Below, in pieces: positions 1-7,498 of a DNA stretch of 9,164 bases. Location: contig DBYV01000044.1 in NCBI GenBank assembly GCA_002310995.1, forward strand, positions 1 through 9,164, in the 5' to 3' direction. The notes beneath the pieces were generated by a model. It did no database searches. It saw only the letters and a program-made list of their open reading frames with translations, and was not told where the DNA came from. This stretch comes from a bacterium UBP6_UBA1177 (GTDB lineage Bacteria > UBP6 > UBA1177). Made by a program: the position numbers and the translations under genes. Each line of letters begins with the position of its first letter. Position 1 is the first letter of the stretch.

Positions 1-2
1 AA

Positions 3-1343
3 TCAGATTTTCGTTTTAATCCACTTTTTCTGTCTGTACAAAACGCAGAAAATCCCGTTTGTAAGAAGCATGGTAAGGGCGATTGTGAGCCAGACTCCGT
101 TTGCGCCGAGCCCGAGTTTGACCGCAAGAAACCACGAAAGGGGGATGCGGGCGAAAATTATCGGCATGGCGACATAAAACGACGGTTTTGTGTAGCCGGA
201 GCCTGCGAATGTGCCGTTTTCAAAGACGATTCCGCCGCACTGGATTATTTCAGCCGGCATTACGAACCAGAGGTAGCGCACTCCATGGTGCAGAAGGTCA
301 GGGTCGGTGTTGAATATACCGACAAATTCTTTAGCGAAAATAATCGAAACAAGCGAAAAAAGCGCGGTCACGAGGCATACCGCTTTGAATGAGAATATCG
401 AGGCTTCGAAAGTCCGCTCCTCCAGTTTTGCGCCGATGTTTCTGCCGACAAAAGTCGAGAGACCCGATGCGAAACCGTGGGCGATGAAGTAGGTGAAAGA
501 TTCTATTTTGTGGCCGATCCCCATTGCGCCGATCGCGCCTGATCCGAAAATTGCGGTAACTTTGGCAATGAAAAAGTAGATGAAGGAGAAAAACATGCTC
601 GAAAGCGCGACCGGGCAGCCGAGCGTTATGTAGCGGGTAAATTTGATCTCGTCTCCGGTTCTTTCAAGGTGGATCCATTTGTTTCTGACGATGATGTAAA
701 GGTAGAGGAGCGATGCGATCAGGTAGCATATTATTGTTGCGACCGCGGCTCCGACAGTTTCAAGTCTCGGTATCGGACCGTAGCCGAACATGAGGAGCGG
801 ACTTAACACTATGTTAAAAATAAACGTAATGATTTCAACTATTACCGGTGTTTTTGTGTCTCCCCACGCGATGAGGATTGAGTGGAGTGAAAACATCATG
901 AATGCGACAAACGAAGTCCCGATCATTATTTGGAGATACTCGATTCCTGCGGTTCTGGCAGTTGATTCAAGTTTTATCATGTCAACAAGCGGATTTATTA
1001 GCGGAAAAAGGACGATCGAACACGCCGCGCCGAGGAGAAATGTGAGTTCAAGCGCCCTCATGCAGTTGCTTTTCGCTGTTTCGATACGACCTTCGCCGAT
1101 ATTTCTCGAAACTCCGGCGACAATTCCAACCGTAACAAGTGCTGTGAGGCCGTTTACTGCCCAGACCATGAAAACCGAGGCACTGACACCGGCAAGAAAA
1201 TCTTTTCCGAGACGCCCGAGCCAGAACATGTCGACGATGTTGAAGCCGCCTTTTAAGATGTTTAGGAGAATTATTGGTATCGAAAGCGAGAGAATCGCCT
1301 GCGAGGGCTTGTCTTTAAGCAAATCGACCGCTTTTTTTGTCAT
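3..1343 (-). CDS. MATE-family multidrug/Na+ or H+ antiporter
   Basis: This is an inner-membrane exporter of the MATE family, which exchanges Na+ or H+ for cationic drugs or metabolites. The 446-aa length is normal for the family, and the protein is a string of about twelve hydrophobic helices in two homologous halves. The N-terminal half has the usual pattern of a polar start followed by SIPIILLNIL (about 21-30) and the loop DMFWLGRLG (38-46). A matching loop in the second half reads FVGRNIGAK (298-306), mirroring GVSRNIGEG (77-85) in the first, as expected from the internal repeat. No signal peptide is needed. The start is set by GGAG five bases before the ATG. The gene lies 33 nt after tRNA-Ala on the same strand with no terminator or convincing promoter between, so it is probably read from the tRNA promoter. 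Substrate and coupling ion cannot be read from the sequence. The family call is firm. Confidence 0.93.
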   Translation of the reverse strand: MTKKAVDLLKDKPSQAILSLSIPIILLNILKGGFNIVDMFWLGRLGKDFLAGVSASVFMVWAVNGLTALVTVGIVAGVSRNIGEGRIETAKSNCMRALELTFLLGAACSIVLFPLINPLVDMIKLESTARTAGIEYLQIMIGTSFVAFMMFSLHSILIAWGDTKTPVIVEIITFIFNIVLSPLLMFGYGPIPRLETVGAAVATIICYLIASLLYLYIIVRNKWIHLERTGDEIKFTRYITLGCPVALSSMFFSFIYFFIAKVTAIFGSGAIGAMGIGHKIESFTYFIAHGFASGLSTFVGRNIGAKLEERTFEASIFSFKAVCLVTALFSLVSIIFAKEFVGIFNTDPDLLHHGVRYLWFVMPAEIIQCGGIVFENGTFAGSGYTKPSFYVAMPIIFARIPLSWFLAVKLGLGANGVWLTIALTMLLTNGIFCVLYRQKKWIKTKI

Positions 1344-1376
1344 AAACTCTCCAAAATTGCGGGATAAACAGAAGAA

Positions 1377-1452
1377 TGGTGGAGCAAACCGGATTCGGAC
1401 CGGCGACCTCGTACATGCGAAGCACGCGCTCTCCCAGCTGAGCTATTGCCCC
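1377..1452 (-). tRNA. tRNA-Ala (anticodon CGC)
   Basis: The 76-nt minus-strand sequence folds into a complete cloverleaf. The acceptor arms are GGGGCAA and TTGCTCC, the D arm is GCTC/GAGC, and the anticodon stem is CGTGC/GTACG around the loop TTCGCAT. The T arm is GCCGG/CCGGT with the loop TCCGAAT. The anticodon is CGC, which reads GCG alanine codons. The third acceptor pair is G3-U70, the classical alanine identity element, and the discriminator base is A. The terminal CCA is encoded in the gene (1377-1379). No second tRNA is adjacent. Confidence 0.97.
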
Positions 1453-1463
1453 ACGCGGCGCGA

Positions 1464-1491
1464 ACTATAGACATAAAAACTCATCTTGCAA
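1464..1491 (-). promoter_or_regulatory. sigma70-type promoter of the tRNA-Ala gene
   Basis: On the minus strand TTGCAA (1491-1486) and TATAGT (1469-1464) are separated by 16 bases. The -10 box ends 11 bases before the mature tRNA 5' end. The bases between (TCGCGCCGCG) form a GC-rich discriminator, typical of stable-RNA promoters under stringent control. The promoter sits in the 67-bp gap after the uup stop codon. Confidence 0.75.
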
Positions 1492-1519
1492 GAAAAATCT
1501 GAAAATTTATATGTGGTTA

Positions 1520-3388
1520 TCAAAGTTCTTTTTCCGAAAGTTCGATATACTCCTCAAACATTGAGTCGTATTTTGACTTGAGTTCGCTGTATTTTGCTGA
1601 AAGTTCGGTCATGTTGTCTTTATTTTCTTCGTAATTCGCCATTTTTTCCTCGATTTCCGCGATTTTCGCTTCGGTTTCAGGGATGAGTTTTTCGAGTTCT
1701 GCGAGCCTGATGCGCTGGGAGTAGGTGAGTTTCGGCGCGTCTGCCTGCAAACTTCTCGGTTTTACCGGCTCGTCTTTGGGTTTTGCCGCTTTTTTCTGCT
1801 CAATTTGCCTGTTTCTGCGGTTCATTTCGATCCATTCCGAAGCCTTTCCGACAAAACTTTCGATGATGCCGTTTCCTTTGAAAATAAGTAGCGTGTCGAC
1901 TGTTCTGTCGAGGAAATACCGGTCGTGGCTGACGACTACGATCGGCCCTACGAAGGAGGAGAGGAAGTCCTCCAGAACGGAGAGAGTTTTGATGTCGAGA
2001 TCGTTCGTGGGCTCGTCGAGGACGATGAAATTCGGGTTGTTCATAAGTATCGCAACGAGATAAAGCCTTCTTTTTTCGCCGCCTGAAAGTTTTTCGATCC
2101 TTGTGTAGTGGATCGAGGGTTCGAACAGAAATCTTTCAAGCATCTGGGCTGCAGAAAGTTTCGAGCCGTCGGCAAGAATTATGTTTTCACCTTTCGATTT
2201 TACGAAATCAATGAGGCGCATATCTGCCGGAAGTTCGCGTGAAACCTGGTCAAAGTATGAAAATTCGGTGTTGATGCCGAGGTCGTATTCGCCGCTTTTG
2301 GGCTGAAGTCTGCCGGTCAAAATGTCGAGAAAAGTGGTTTTTCCGCTGCCGTTGTTTCCGATGATGCCTAAGCGCGTGTCCTTTTTGAAAGCGAAACTGA
2401 AGTCTTTGATTATCGTTTCGCCGTTCCAGTCGAAAGAGATATCCTTCATTTCGAGGATCTTTTTGCCGAGCCTTTTGCCGACTATTGAAAGTTCGATGTT
2501 TTTCTCTTCTTCAGGCTTTTCGCGCTGCATCATTTTCTGGATGTTTTCGATGCGGTCTTTTGATTTAGTGGCTCTTGCGCGGGGTCCGCGTGCCAGCCAT
2601 GCAAGCTCGCGCCTTAAAATTGTCTTGACTCTCTCTTCATTTGCGACAAGTGAGCTAAAATATTCAGATTTTTTCTCAAGATAGTAGTCGTAGCACCCTT
2701 TGTAGTGAAAGAGGTCGGAGCCTTCGATCTCATAAATTGAGCTGCACACAGAATCCAAGAAATAGCGGTCGTGCGTAACCATGATCACCGCTTTTTTTGT
2801 CTCACGGAGATAGTCTTCAAGCCAGACGATCGTGTCTATATCGAGATGGTTAGTGGGCTCGTCGAGCAACAAAAGTCCTGAATCCTTGACGATGCACTGA
2901 GCCAGTGCCACTTTTTTCACCATTCCGCCAGAAAGTTCGCCCATTTTGAGGGTGAGATCGCTTATTCCGAGGCGGGTGAGAATCGATTTGATCTCAGATT
3001 CGTAGCTTCTCACGTTCAGAGTGTCGATTTTTTCGGCAAGTTCCGCCGCATCTTCAGTGCCAAAGCCGCTGCAGGCGATCTCGTAACGCTTGATAAGGTT
3101 CAGTTTTTCGTCGTTTCCCGAGAAAATGTGGTCTGCAATCGTTTCGCCAGGATTTATTTCGGGGATCTGGCTAAGAAATGCGACTGCAGCCGACTTGTTT
3201 ATCGCCACGGTTCCGCTTTCAGGCTCTTCAAGACCCGCGATTATTTTGAGCAGAGTCGATTTTCCGCAGCCGTTCACACCGATGAGAGCGACTTTTTCGC
3301 CGCTTTCGACCCCGAAAGAAATATCTTTGAAAAGGACGCGCTCCGCTTTGATGCAGGTAACACCCGAAACTGAAACTATGTTAGGCAT
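1520..3388 (-). CDS. uup: ABC-F family ATPase, Uup-like
   Basis: This is a soluble ATPase with two ABC domains and no membrane segments. ABC-F proteins act on the ribosome, and Uup has also been linked to branched DNA intermediates and precise transposon excision. Domain 1 has Walker A GVNGCGKST (37-45), signature LSGG (152-155), Walker B LLLLDEP (172-178) and the switch His206. Domain 2 has GNNGSGKTT (344-352), LSGGE (434-438), FIVLDEP (454-460) and His488. The interdomain linker carries ELAWLARGPRARATKSK (261-277), the arginine/lysine-rich motif typical of the Uup group. Residues about 556-620 form a charged coiled coil, the other mark of Uup. The 622-aa length is normal for Uup. All nucleotide-binding motifs are intact. 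The start follows GGAG by seven bases. The gene begins 30 nt after the toxin stop codon with no visible terminator, so it may be read partly from the toxin-antitoxin promoter. Another ABC-F subfamily is possible but less likely. Confidence 0.9.
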   Translation of the reverse strand: MPNIVSVSGVTCIKAERVLFKDISFGVESGEKVALIGVNGCGKSTLLKIIAGLEEPESGTVAINKSAAVAFLSQIPEINPGETIADHIFSGNDEKLNLIKRYEIACSGFGTEDAAELAEKIDTLNVRSYESEIKSILTRLGISDLTLKMGELSGGMVKKVALAQCIVKDSGLLLLDEPTNHLDIDTIVWLEDYLRETKKAVIMVTHDRYFLDSVCSSIYEIEGSDLFHYKGCYDYYLEKKSEYFSSLVANEERVKTILRRELAWLARGPRARATKSKDRIENIQKMMQREKPEEEKNIELSIVGKRLGKKILEMKDISFDWNGETIIKDFSFAFKKDTRLGIIGNNGSGKTTFLDILTGRLQPKSGEYDLGINTEFSYFDQVSRELPADMRLIDFVKSKGENIILADGSKLSAAQMLERFLFEPSIHYTRIEKLSGGEKRRLYLVAILMNNPNFIVLDEPTNDLDIKTLSVLEDFLSSFVGPIVVVSHDRYFLDRTVDTLLIFKGNGIIESFVGKASEWIEMNRRNRQIEQKKAAKPKDEPVKPRSLQADAPKLTYSQRIRLAELEKLIPETEAKIAEIEEKMANYEENKDNMTELSAKYSELKSKYDSMFEEYIELSEKEL

Positions 3389-3418
3389 GGTTTTGCTCCA
3401 CTTTCAAACAATCTAATT

Positions 3419-3733
3419 TCATATCAAAGCTTTTGAAAAATCTCTGCCGCCGTACATGATGCGAACGATGTTCACGGTTTTCTCTTTTTCTTTTGGCTGA
3501 TACCAGACAAGATAATTGTCTATCGGAAAAAATCTGATTTGCTGGCTTTTCAGCGGTTCATCAGGAAAAACAGGATGCATGAGCGGCATTTTGTCGAGAT
3601 TTTTTATAGAATCCATTATCCGTTTGAGCTGTTGTGATGCGGTGTTAGGCACACATAGTTCAAAAGCGATGTATTCGTATATCGCTCTTAAATCGTTGAA
3701 AGCTTTTTCTGAATAATTTATCGTCCAGTTCAT
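3419..3733 (-). CDS. RelE/ParE-family toxin of a type II toxin-antitoxin pair
   Basis: This small basic protein of 104 aa has the RelE/ParE fold pattern. An N-terminal strand and helix (WTINYSEKAFNDLRAIYEYI, 3-22) is followed by a second helix. The C-terminal sheet carries IRFFPIDNYLVWYQ (66-79) and VRIMYGGRD (90-98). The Arg67, Arg91 and Arg97 positions fit conserved basic residues of the family. Members either cleave mRNA on the ribosome (RelE) or poison DNA gyrase (ParE), and the sequence does not settle which. The ATGA overlap with the upstream antitoxin gene means the two are translationally coupled, antitoxin first, which is the standard order. No truncation or frameshift is seen. Confidence 0.88.
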   Translation of the reverse strand: MNWTINYSEKAFNDLRAIYEYIAFELCVPNTASQQLKRIMDSIKNLDKMPLMHPVFPDEPLKSQQIRFFPIDNYLVWYQPKEKEKTVNIVRIMYGGRDFSKALI

Positions 3734-4035
3734 AGGTTATAAAGCCGTTTCATTTCTTCCGAAACCTGTTCCTCGGAATAAACATTGCCGTTCTCGATGT
3801 CCGCAAGACCTTTTGCGATTTCGCGGTTGAGTTCCTCCTTGCTGAGATCTCCGGCAAAAAGCGGTCTTTCAGCCGCCAGCTTCAGCTCAAAAGGGATTCC
3901 GCGGTGAATTACAACCTGCCTTAAAAACATGTCAACGGCATTCGACATAGGGATTCCAAGCTTGCTGAGCACCATTTCCGCCTGTTCTTTTACACCGGGT
4001 TCGATTCTTGCAAAAACGTTTGAAGTTCTTCCCAT
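3730..4035 (-). CDS. RelB/DinJ-family antitoxin
   Basis: This is the antitoxin partner of the toxin that follows it. The 101-aa protein starts with a ribbon-helix-helix DNA-binding segment: the strand SNVFARIE (5-12), a first helix to about residue 25, a turn at LGIPMS (26-31) and a second helix NAVDMFLRQVV. IPFELK (47-52) matches the IPF/LPF motif that follows the helices in RelB/DinJ proteins. The acidic C-terminal part (about 63-101) is the expected toxin-wrapping tail. The start at 4035 is preferred over an in-frame ATG nine codons upstream (4062), because GGAGGT lies six bases before it and the upstream codons run through the operator. The last codon overlaps the toxin ATG. The protein should repress its own promoter, alone and with the toxin. 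Confidence 0.9.
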   Translation of the reverse strand: MGRTSNVFARIEPGVKEQAEMVLSKLGIPMSNAVDMFLRQVVIHRGIPFELKLAAERPLFAGDLSKEELNREIAKGLADIENGNVYSEEQVSEEMKRLYNL

Positions 4036-4041
4036 AGTATT

Positions 4042-4047
4042 ACCTCC
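4042..4047 (-). promoter_or_regulatory. ribosome binding site that fixes the antitoxin start
   Basis: On the minus strand GGAGGT is followed by AATACT and then the ATG at 4035-4033. The near-perfect match and six-base spacing decide for this start over the in-frame ATG at 4062, which has no Shine-Dalgarno sequence. Confidence 0.85.
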
Positions 4048-4057
4048 GCAACCAAAA

Positions 4058-4095
4058 CGCAATCTATTAGTATGCTATTAGCTTGCGAAAGTCAA
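4058..4095 (-). promoter_or_regulatory. promoter and palindromic operator of the toxin-antitoxin operon
   Basis: The minus strand has TTGACT (4095-4090) as a -35 box. The -10 box is either CATACT (4074-4069, spacing 15) or ACTAAT (4071-4066, spacing 18). Over the -10 region lies a 30-bp near-palindrome (4058-4087) in which 12 of 15 base pairs are symmetric. Its outer arms are CGCAA and TTGCG. The inner part is two copies of CTATTAG (4064-4070 and 4075-4081) spaced 11 bp apart, one helical turn. Ribbon-helix-helix antitoxins bind this kind of paired site, so this is the expected autoregulatory operator. Confidence 0.75.
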
Positions 4096-4108
4096 GATAA
4101 ATTCGGAT

Positions 4109-5470
<1,362 letters not shown>

Positions 5471-5513
5471 TTTTCACTCCTTAAAAAAGTCCGAAACAAA
5501 CAAAAAACGTTGA

Positions 5514-5541
5514 ATCATAGTGATTTTTAAAAAAATTTCGA
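5514..5541 (-). promoter_or_regulatory. putative promoter of the phosphofructokinase gene
   Basis: On the minus strand TCGAAA (5541-5536) and TATGAT (5519-5514) are 16 bases apart. The -10 matches five of six consensus bases and the -35 four of six. The predicted leader is about 40 nt. The -35 box lies back to back with that of the divergent xseB promoter. Confidence 0.5.
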
Positions 5542-5545
5542 CTTT

Positions 5546-5574
5546 TTGACTTTTGCTTTTCCATTAGATACTAT
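5546..5574 (+). promoter_or_regulatory. promoter of the xseB-pgeF operon
   Basis: TTGACT (5546-5551) and TACTAT (5569-5574) are separated by 17 bases. They match five and four of six consensus bases. The start point should fall near 5581, giving a leader of about 17 nt that consists almost only of the GGAGGT ribosome binding site at 5588-5593. Confidence 0.65.
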
Positions 5575-5597
5575 TTTTCGTTTTTTCGGAGGTAAAG

Positions 5598-5831
5598 ATG
5601 GAAAAGAAAAAATCACTTGCGTCAAAGATGAAAAGACTTGAGGAAATCGTCGAAAAACTCAATGAAAATCCCGAAATAGAAGAAGCTGTGAAACTTTACG
5701 AAGAGGGTGTCAAACTCTCGCTTTCGATAAAAACTTATCTCGAGGACGCCCAGACAAAAATCAGAGTTCTCACCGAGGAAGGGGAGAAAACGGTCGATGC
5801 CGATAAACTTGGTAGGAAAGATTTCGAATGA
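5598..5831 (+). CDS. xseB: exodeoxyribonuclease VII small subunit
   Basis: This is the small subunit of exonuclease VII, which degrades single-stranded DNA in both directions together with the large subunit XseA. The 77-aa length fits the family (about 60-85). The protein is an all-helical hairpin with the XseB pattern: a first helix containing RLEEIVEKLNENPEIEEAV (13-31), then LYEEGVKLS (33-41) and a second helix ending in DAQTKIRVL (50-58). The start is fixed by GGAGGT five bases upstream. The stop codon overlaps the next gene in ATGA, so the two are translationally coupled. No xseA lies in the window, so the large subunit must be encoded elsewhere. Confidence 0.93.
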   Translation: MEKKKSLASKMKRLEEIVEKLNENPEIEEAVKLYEEGVKLSLSIKTYLEDAQTKIRVLTEEGEKTVDADKLGRKDFE

Positions 5832-6433
5832 TATCCTACGGCTTCATAAAAGAGCGCGACGCGAAGTCCGAAATTGCGCAGATCGAGGCTGAACTTAAAC
5901 AAAAGTTCGGTTTAAGCACCCTCTGGCGGCCTCATCAGATCCACAGCGACACGATTTTTGTTGACGGTGACGGCGAGGGTGACGGAATAATCATCACAAA
6001 ACCATCGATCGCCCTCATCAGAACAGCCGACTGCATCCCTGTTCTCCTTTTTGACAGAACTGCAAATATCGCGGGAGTTTTCCACAGCGGCTGGCGCGGA
6101 ACAGAGCAGAAAATCGTCTCAAAAGGGGCGAAAATGATAGCTGAAATGGGCTGCAAAAACATTGAGGCTGTCATTTTCCCCGGAATCGGACTCTGCTGCT
6201 TCGAAATAGGGGATGAACTTCGCGAAAGATTTGAAAACGCAGAAATTCCAATGAGTTATGCTAAAGGAAAACTCCACGCCGATTTAAAAACAGCGATAAA
6301 AAACGAACTTATAAAAGCCGGGGTTGCGGAAATCACCGACAATTCGCAGTGCACTTTCTGCGGAGAAGGCTACTTCTCATACCGGCGGGACAAAACCGAA
6401 AAACGGCACGCCACTTTTGCTGTTGTATCTTAA
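5828..6433 (+). CDS. pgeF: YfiH/PgeF-family (multicopper-oxidase-like laccase domain) protein
   Basis: This belongs to the YfiH/LACC1 family. Members act as purine nucleoside phosphorylase/adenosine deaminase, and in E. coli PgeF removes wrongly built peptidoglycan precursors. The metal-binding residues can be seen: His39 in QIHSD, Cys69 in TADC and His86 in HSGWRG. Also conserved are FPGIGLCCFEIG (117-128), the CTFC pair (175-178), FSYRRD (183-188) and RHA (193-195). At 201 aa it is about 40 residues shorter than E. coli YfiH (about 243). The missing part is the N-terminal segment with the TRxGGVS/NLG motifs, replaced by a short charged helix (about 8-27). The ATGA overlap with xseB fixes the start, so this is a true short form and not a misplaced start. 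The exact activity of the short form is not certain, and the symbol is given by family only. Confidence 0.87.
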   Translation: MISYGFIKERDAKSEIAQIEAELKQKFGLSTLWRPHQIHSDTIFVDGDGEGDGIIITKPSIALIRTADCIPVLLFDRTANIAGVFHSGWRGTEQKIVSKGAKMIAEMGCKNIEAVIFPGIGLCCFEIGDELRERFENAEIPMSYAKGKLHADLKTAIKNELIKAGVAEITDNSQCTFCGEGYFSYRRDKTEKRHATFAVVS

Positions 6434-6441
6434 AATTCTTT

Positions 6442-6489
6442 AAAAAAATTTTCGCTTGGGCATTATACGCCCAACCTCTCGGGTATAAT
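6442..6489 (+). promoter_or_regulatory. promoter with operator-like dyad upstream of the WYL regulator gene
   Basis: A perfect TATAAT at 6484-6489 has no recognisable -35 hexamer at 17 bases (the bases there are CATTAT). Instead a 19-bp dyad, TTGGGCATTATACGCCCAA (6456-6474), covers about -40 to -22. An A/T run (6442-6452) just upstream resembles an UP element. The predicted start is near 6496 and the ribosome binding site GGAGG is at 6511-6515. The same arrangement occurs at 9003-9036. Confidence 0.7.
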
Positions 6490-6495
6490 TTGCCC
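6458..6495 (+). repeat. tandem operator-like dyads GGGnATnATnnGCCC
   Basis: Two imperfect palindromes, GGGCATTATACGCCC (6458-6472) and GGGTATAATTTGCCC (6481-6495), agree at 11 of 15 positions. They lie 23 bp apart, close to two helical turns. The first covers the -35 region and the second the -10 box of the same promoter, an arrangement typical of repressor sites. The binding protein is unknown; the WYL regulator encoded directly downstream is the obvious candidate. Confidence 0.6.
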
Positions 6496-6520
6496 GTTTT
6501 TGTTGTTTTAGGAGGAAAAA

Positions 6521-7489
6521 ATGTCAAATCTTGAAAGAGTCGTTTACATCAACCACGCGATCAAAACCAAAGGTTTCGTCACAAGAAAAGAGGTCTCCGA
6601 CCGTTTTGAGGTGCATATCGACACGGTAAAGCGCGATATCGAGTATATGCGCGACTTTCTTTCGGCACCGATAAAATACAGGCAGAGTGTCGGGGGATAT
6701 GTCTACGAAACGCCCTTCGACATGCTTTTCGATTCGCTTGAGGACGCAGTCCTTTACTACATTTTCGTAAAGCGTCTCTCTGATTCTTTCAAACTCAACG
6801 GACTATCGTATATCCCTGTTATCTCACAGGATATTTTAGCGAACATCGCGACTTACATCCCGGCGAATTTCGACGAGATCATGGACAACATAACCTACGA
6901 TTCATCGGATGTAGACTGCATGGATCTCAAGGATTTCAGGAACATCCTCGAATCTTTTATGATGAAACGCTGTGTCGAGATCTCATACATCAACGCCGAC
7001 GGAGAGGAGAGCACACGCGTTGTTGAGCCGCTCAAACTGATGAATTACCTCGGAAAGTGGTATCTCATCGCATTCTGCCGCACAAAAAAGGCTCTGCGCG
7101 TCTTTCTGATTTCGCGTTTTACATCGAGCAGGCTCACTGATAGTGCTTTTGAATATCCCGTAACCCAAAAGGAACTTGACGAATATATTGACGGCTCTTT
7201 CGGAATGTTCAAGTCCGAAACAAGCAGTGAAGCGGTGATCCGTGTTTTCGAACCGGCTTATTACTATGTCAGAAACCAGATCTGGCACAAAAATCAGAAG
7301 GTGAACGACTGTGTCATCGACGGGAAAAAATGTCTCGAGATAACGCTTCCGGTAGGCGACCGGGACAAGGAGATCCTGGCAAGAGTCCTCTCTTATTCGC
7401 CCGACAGCGAGATCGTTTCTCCGCCCGCTCTGCGTGAAAAGTGGCTCGAAAGGATCAGAACGCTCTACAAAAAGTTCTGCAAAAAATAG
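6521..7489 (+). CDS. HTH-WYL-domain transcriptional regulator
   Basis: This is a ligand-sensing DNA-binding protein of the WYL family. The N-terminal winged helix (about 5-62) has the HTH pattern VTRKEVSDRFEVHIDTVKRD (20-39). A helical linker follows, then the WYL domain (about 138-205) with the name-giving Trp180-Tyr181-Leu182 in LGKWYLIAF and the conserved RVFLISRF (193-200). The C-terminal WCX domain spans about 235-318, including VRNQIW (250-255). The 322-aa length is normal. WYL proteins act as repressors or activators, and many sit in phage-defence loci (BrxR and CapW types) where they bind inverted repeats at their own promoter. The promoter here carries such repeats, so autoregulation is likely by inference. 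The start follows GGAGG by five bases. The next gene begins 9 nt after the stop codon and its ribosome binding site overlaps that stop (TAGGAG), so the two are co-expressed. Confidence 0.92.
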   Translation: MSNLERVVYINHAIKTKGFVTRKEVSDRFEVHIDTVKRDIEYMRDFLSAPIKYRQSVGGYVYETPFDMLFDSLEDAVLYYIFVKRLSDSFKLNGLSYIPVISQDILANIATYIPANFDEIMDNITYDSSDVDCMDLKDFRNILESFMMKRCVEISYINADGEESTRVVEPLKLMNYLGKWYLIAFCRTKKALRVFLISRFTSSRLTDSAFEYPVTQKELDEYIDGSFGMFKSETSSEAVIRVFEPAYYYVRNQIWHKNQKVNDCVIDGKKCLEITLPVGDRDKEILARVLSYSPDSEIVSPPALREKWLERIRTLYKKFCKK

Positions 7490-7498
7490 GAGACTGCA

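Noticed and set aside
790..1470. A 226-codon open frame on the plus strand across the MATE gene and the tRNA
   Set aside because: It is antisense to a well-supported MATE gene and a complete tRNA, has no ribosome binding site and shows no recognisable domain.
1453..1519. Search for a terminator between uup and the tRNA
   Set aside because: No GC-rich stem with a T run is present on the minus strand. The gap holds only the tRNA promoter.
4036..4062. Nine extra N-terminal codons on the antitoxin (start at 4062)
   Set aside because: The upstream ATG has no ribosome binding site and lies in the operator. The ATG at 4035 has GGAGGT at ideal spacing and matches the usual family start.
4064..4081. 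CTATTAG direct repeats as the start of a CRISPR-like or iteron array
   Set aside because: There are only two short copies, one helical turn apart, inside a toxin-antitoxin promoter. An operator explains them fully.
6456..6474. The dyad read as an intrinsic terminator of the pgeF gene
   Set aside because: No T run follows the stem on the plus strand. The same dyad recurs at 9003 at a fixed distance from TATAAT, which fits a promoter element better.
6333..6527. A small minus-strand open frame over the end of pgeF and the WYL promoter
   Set aside because: It overlaps a real gene and a promoter, and has no recognisable domain.
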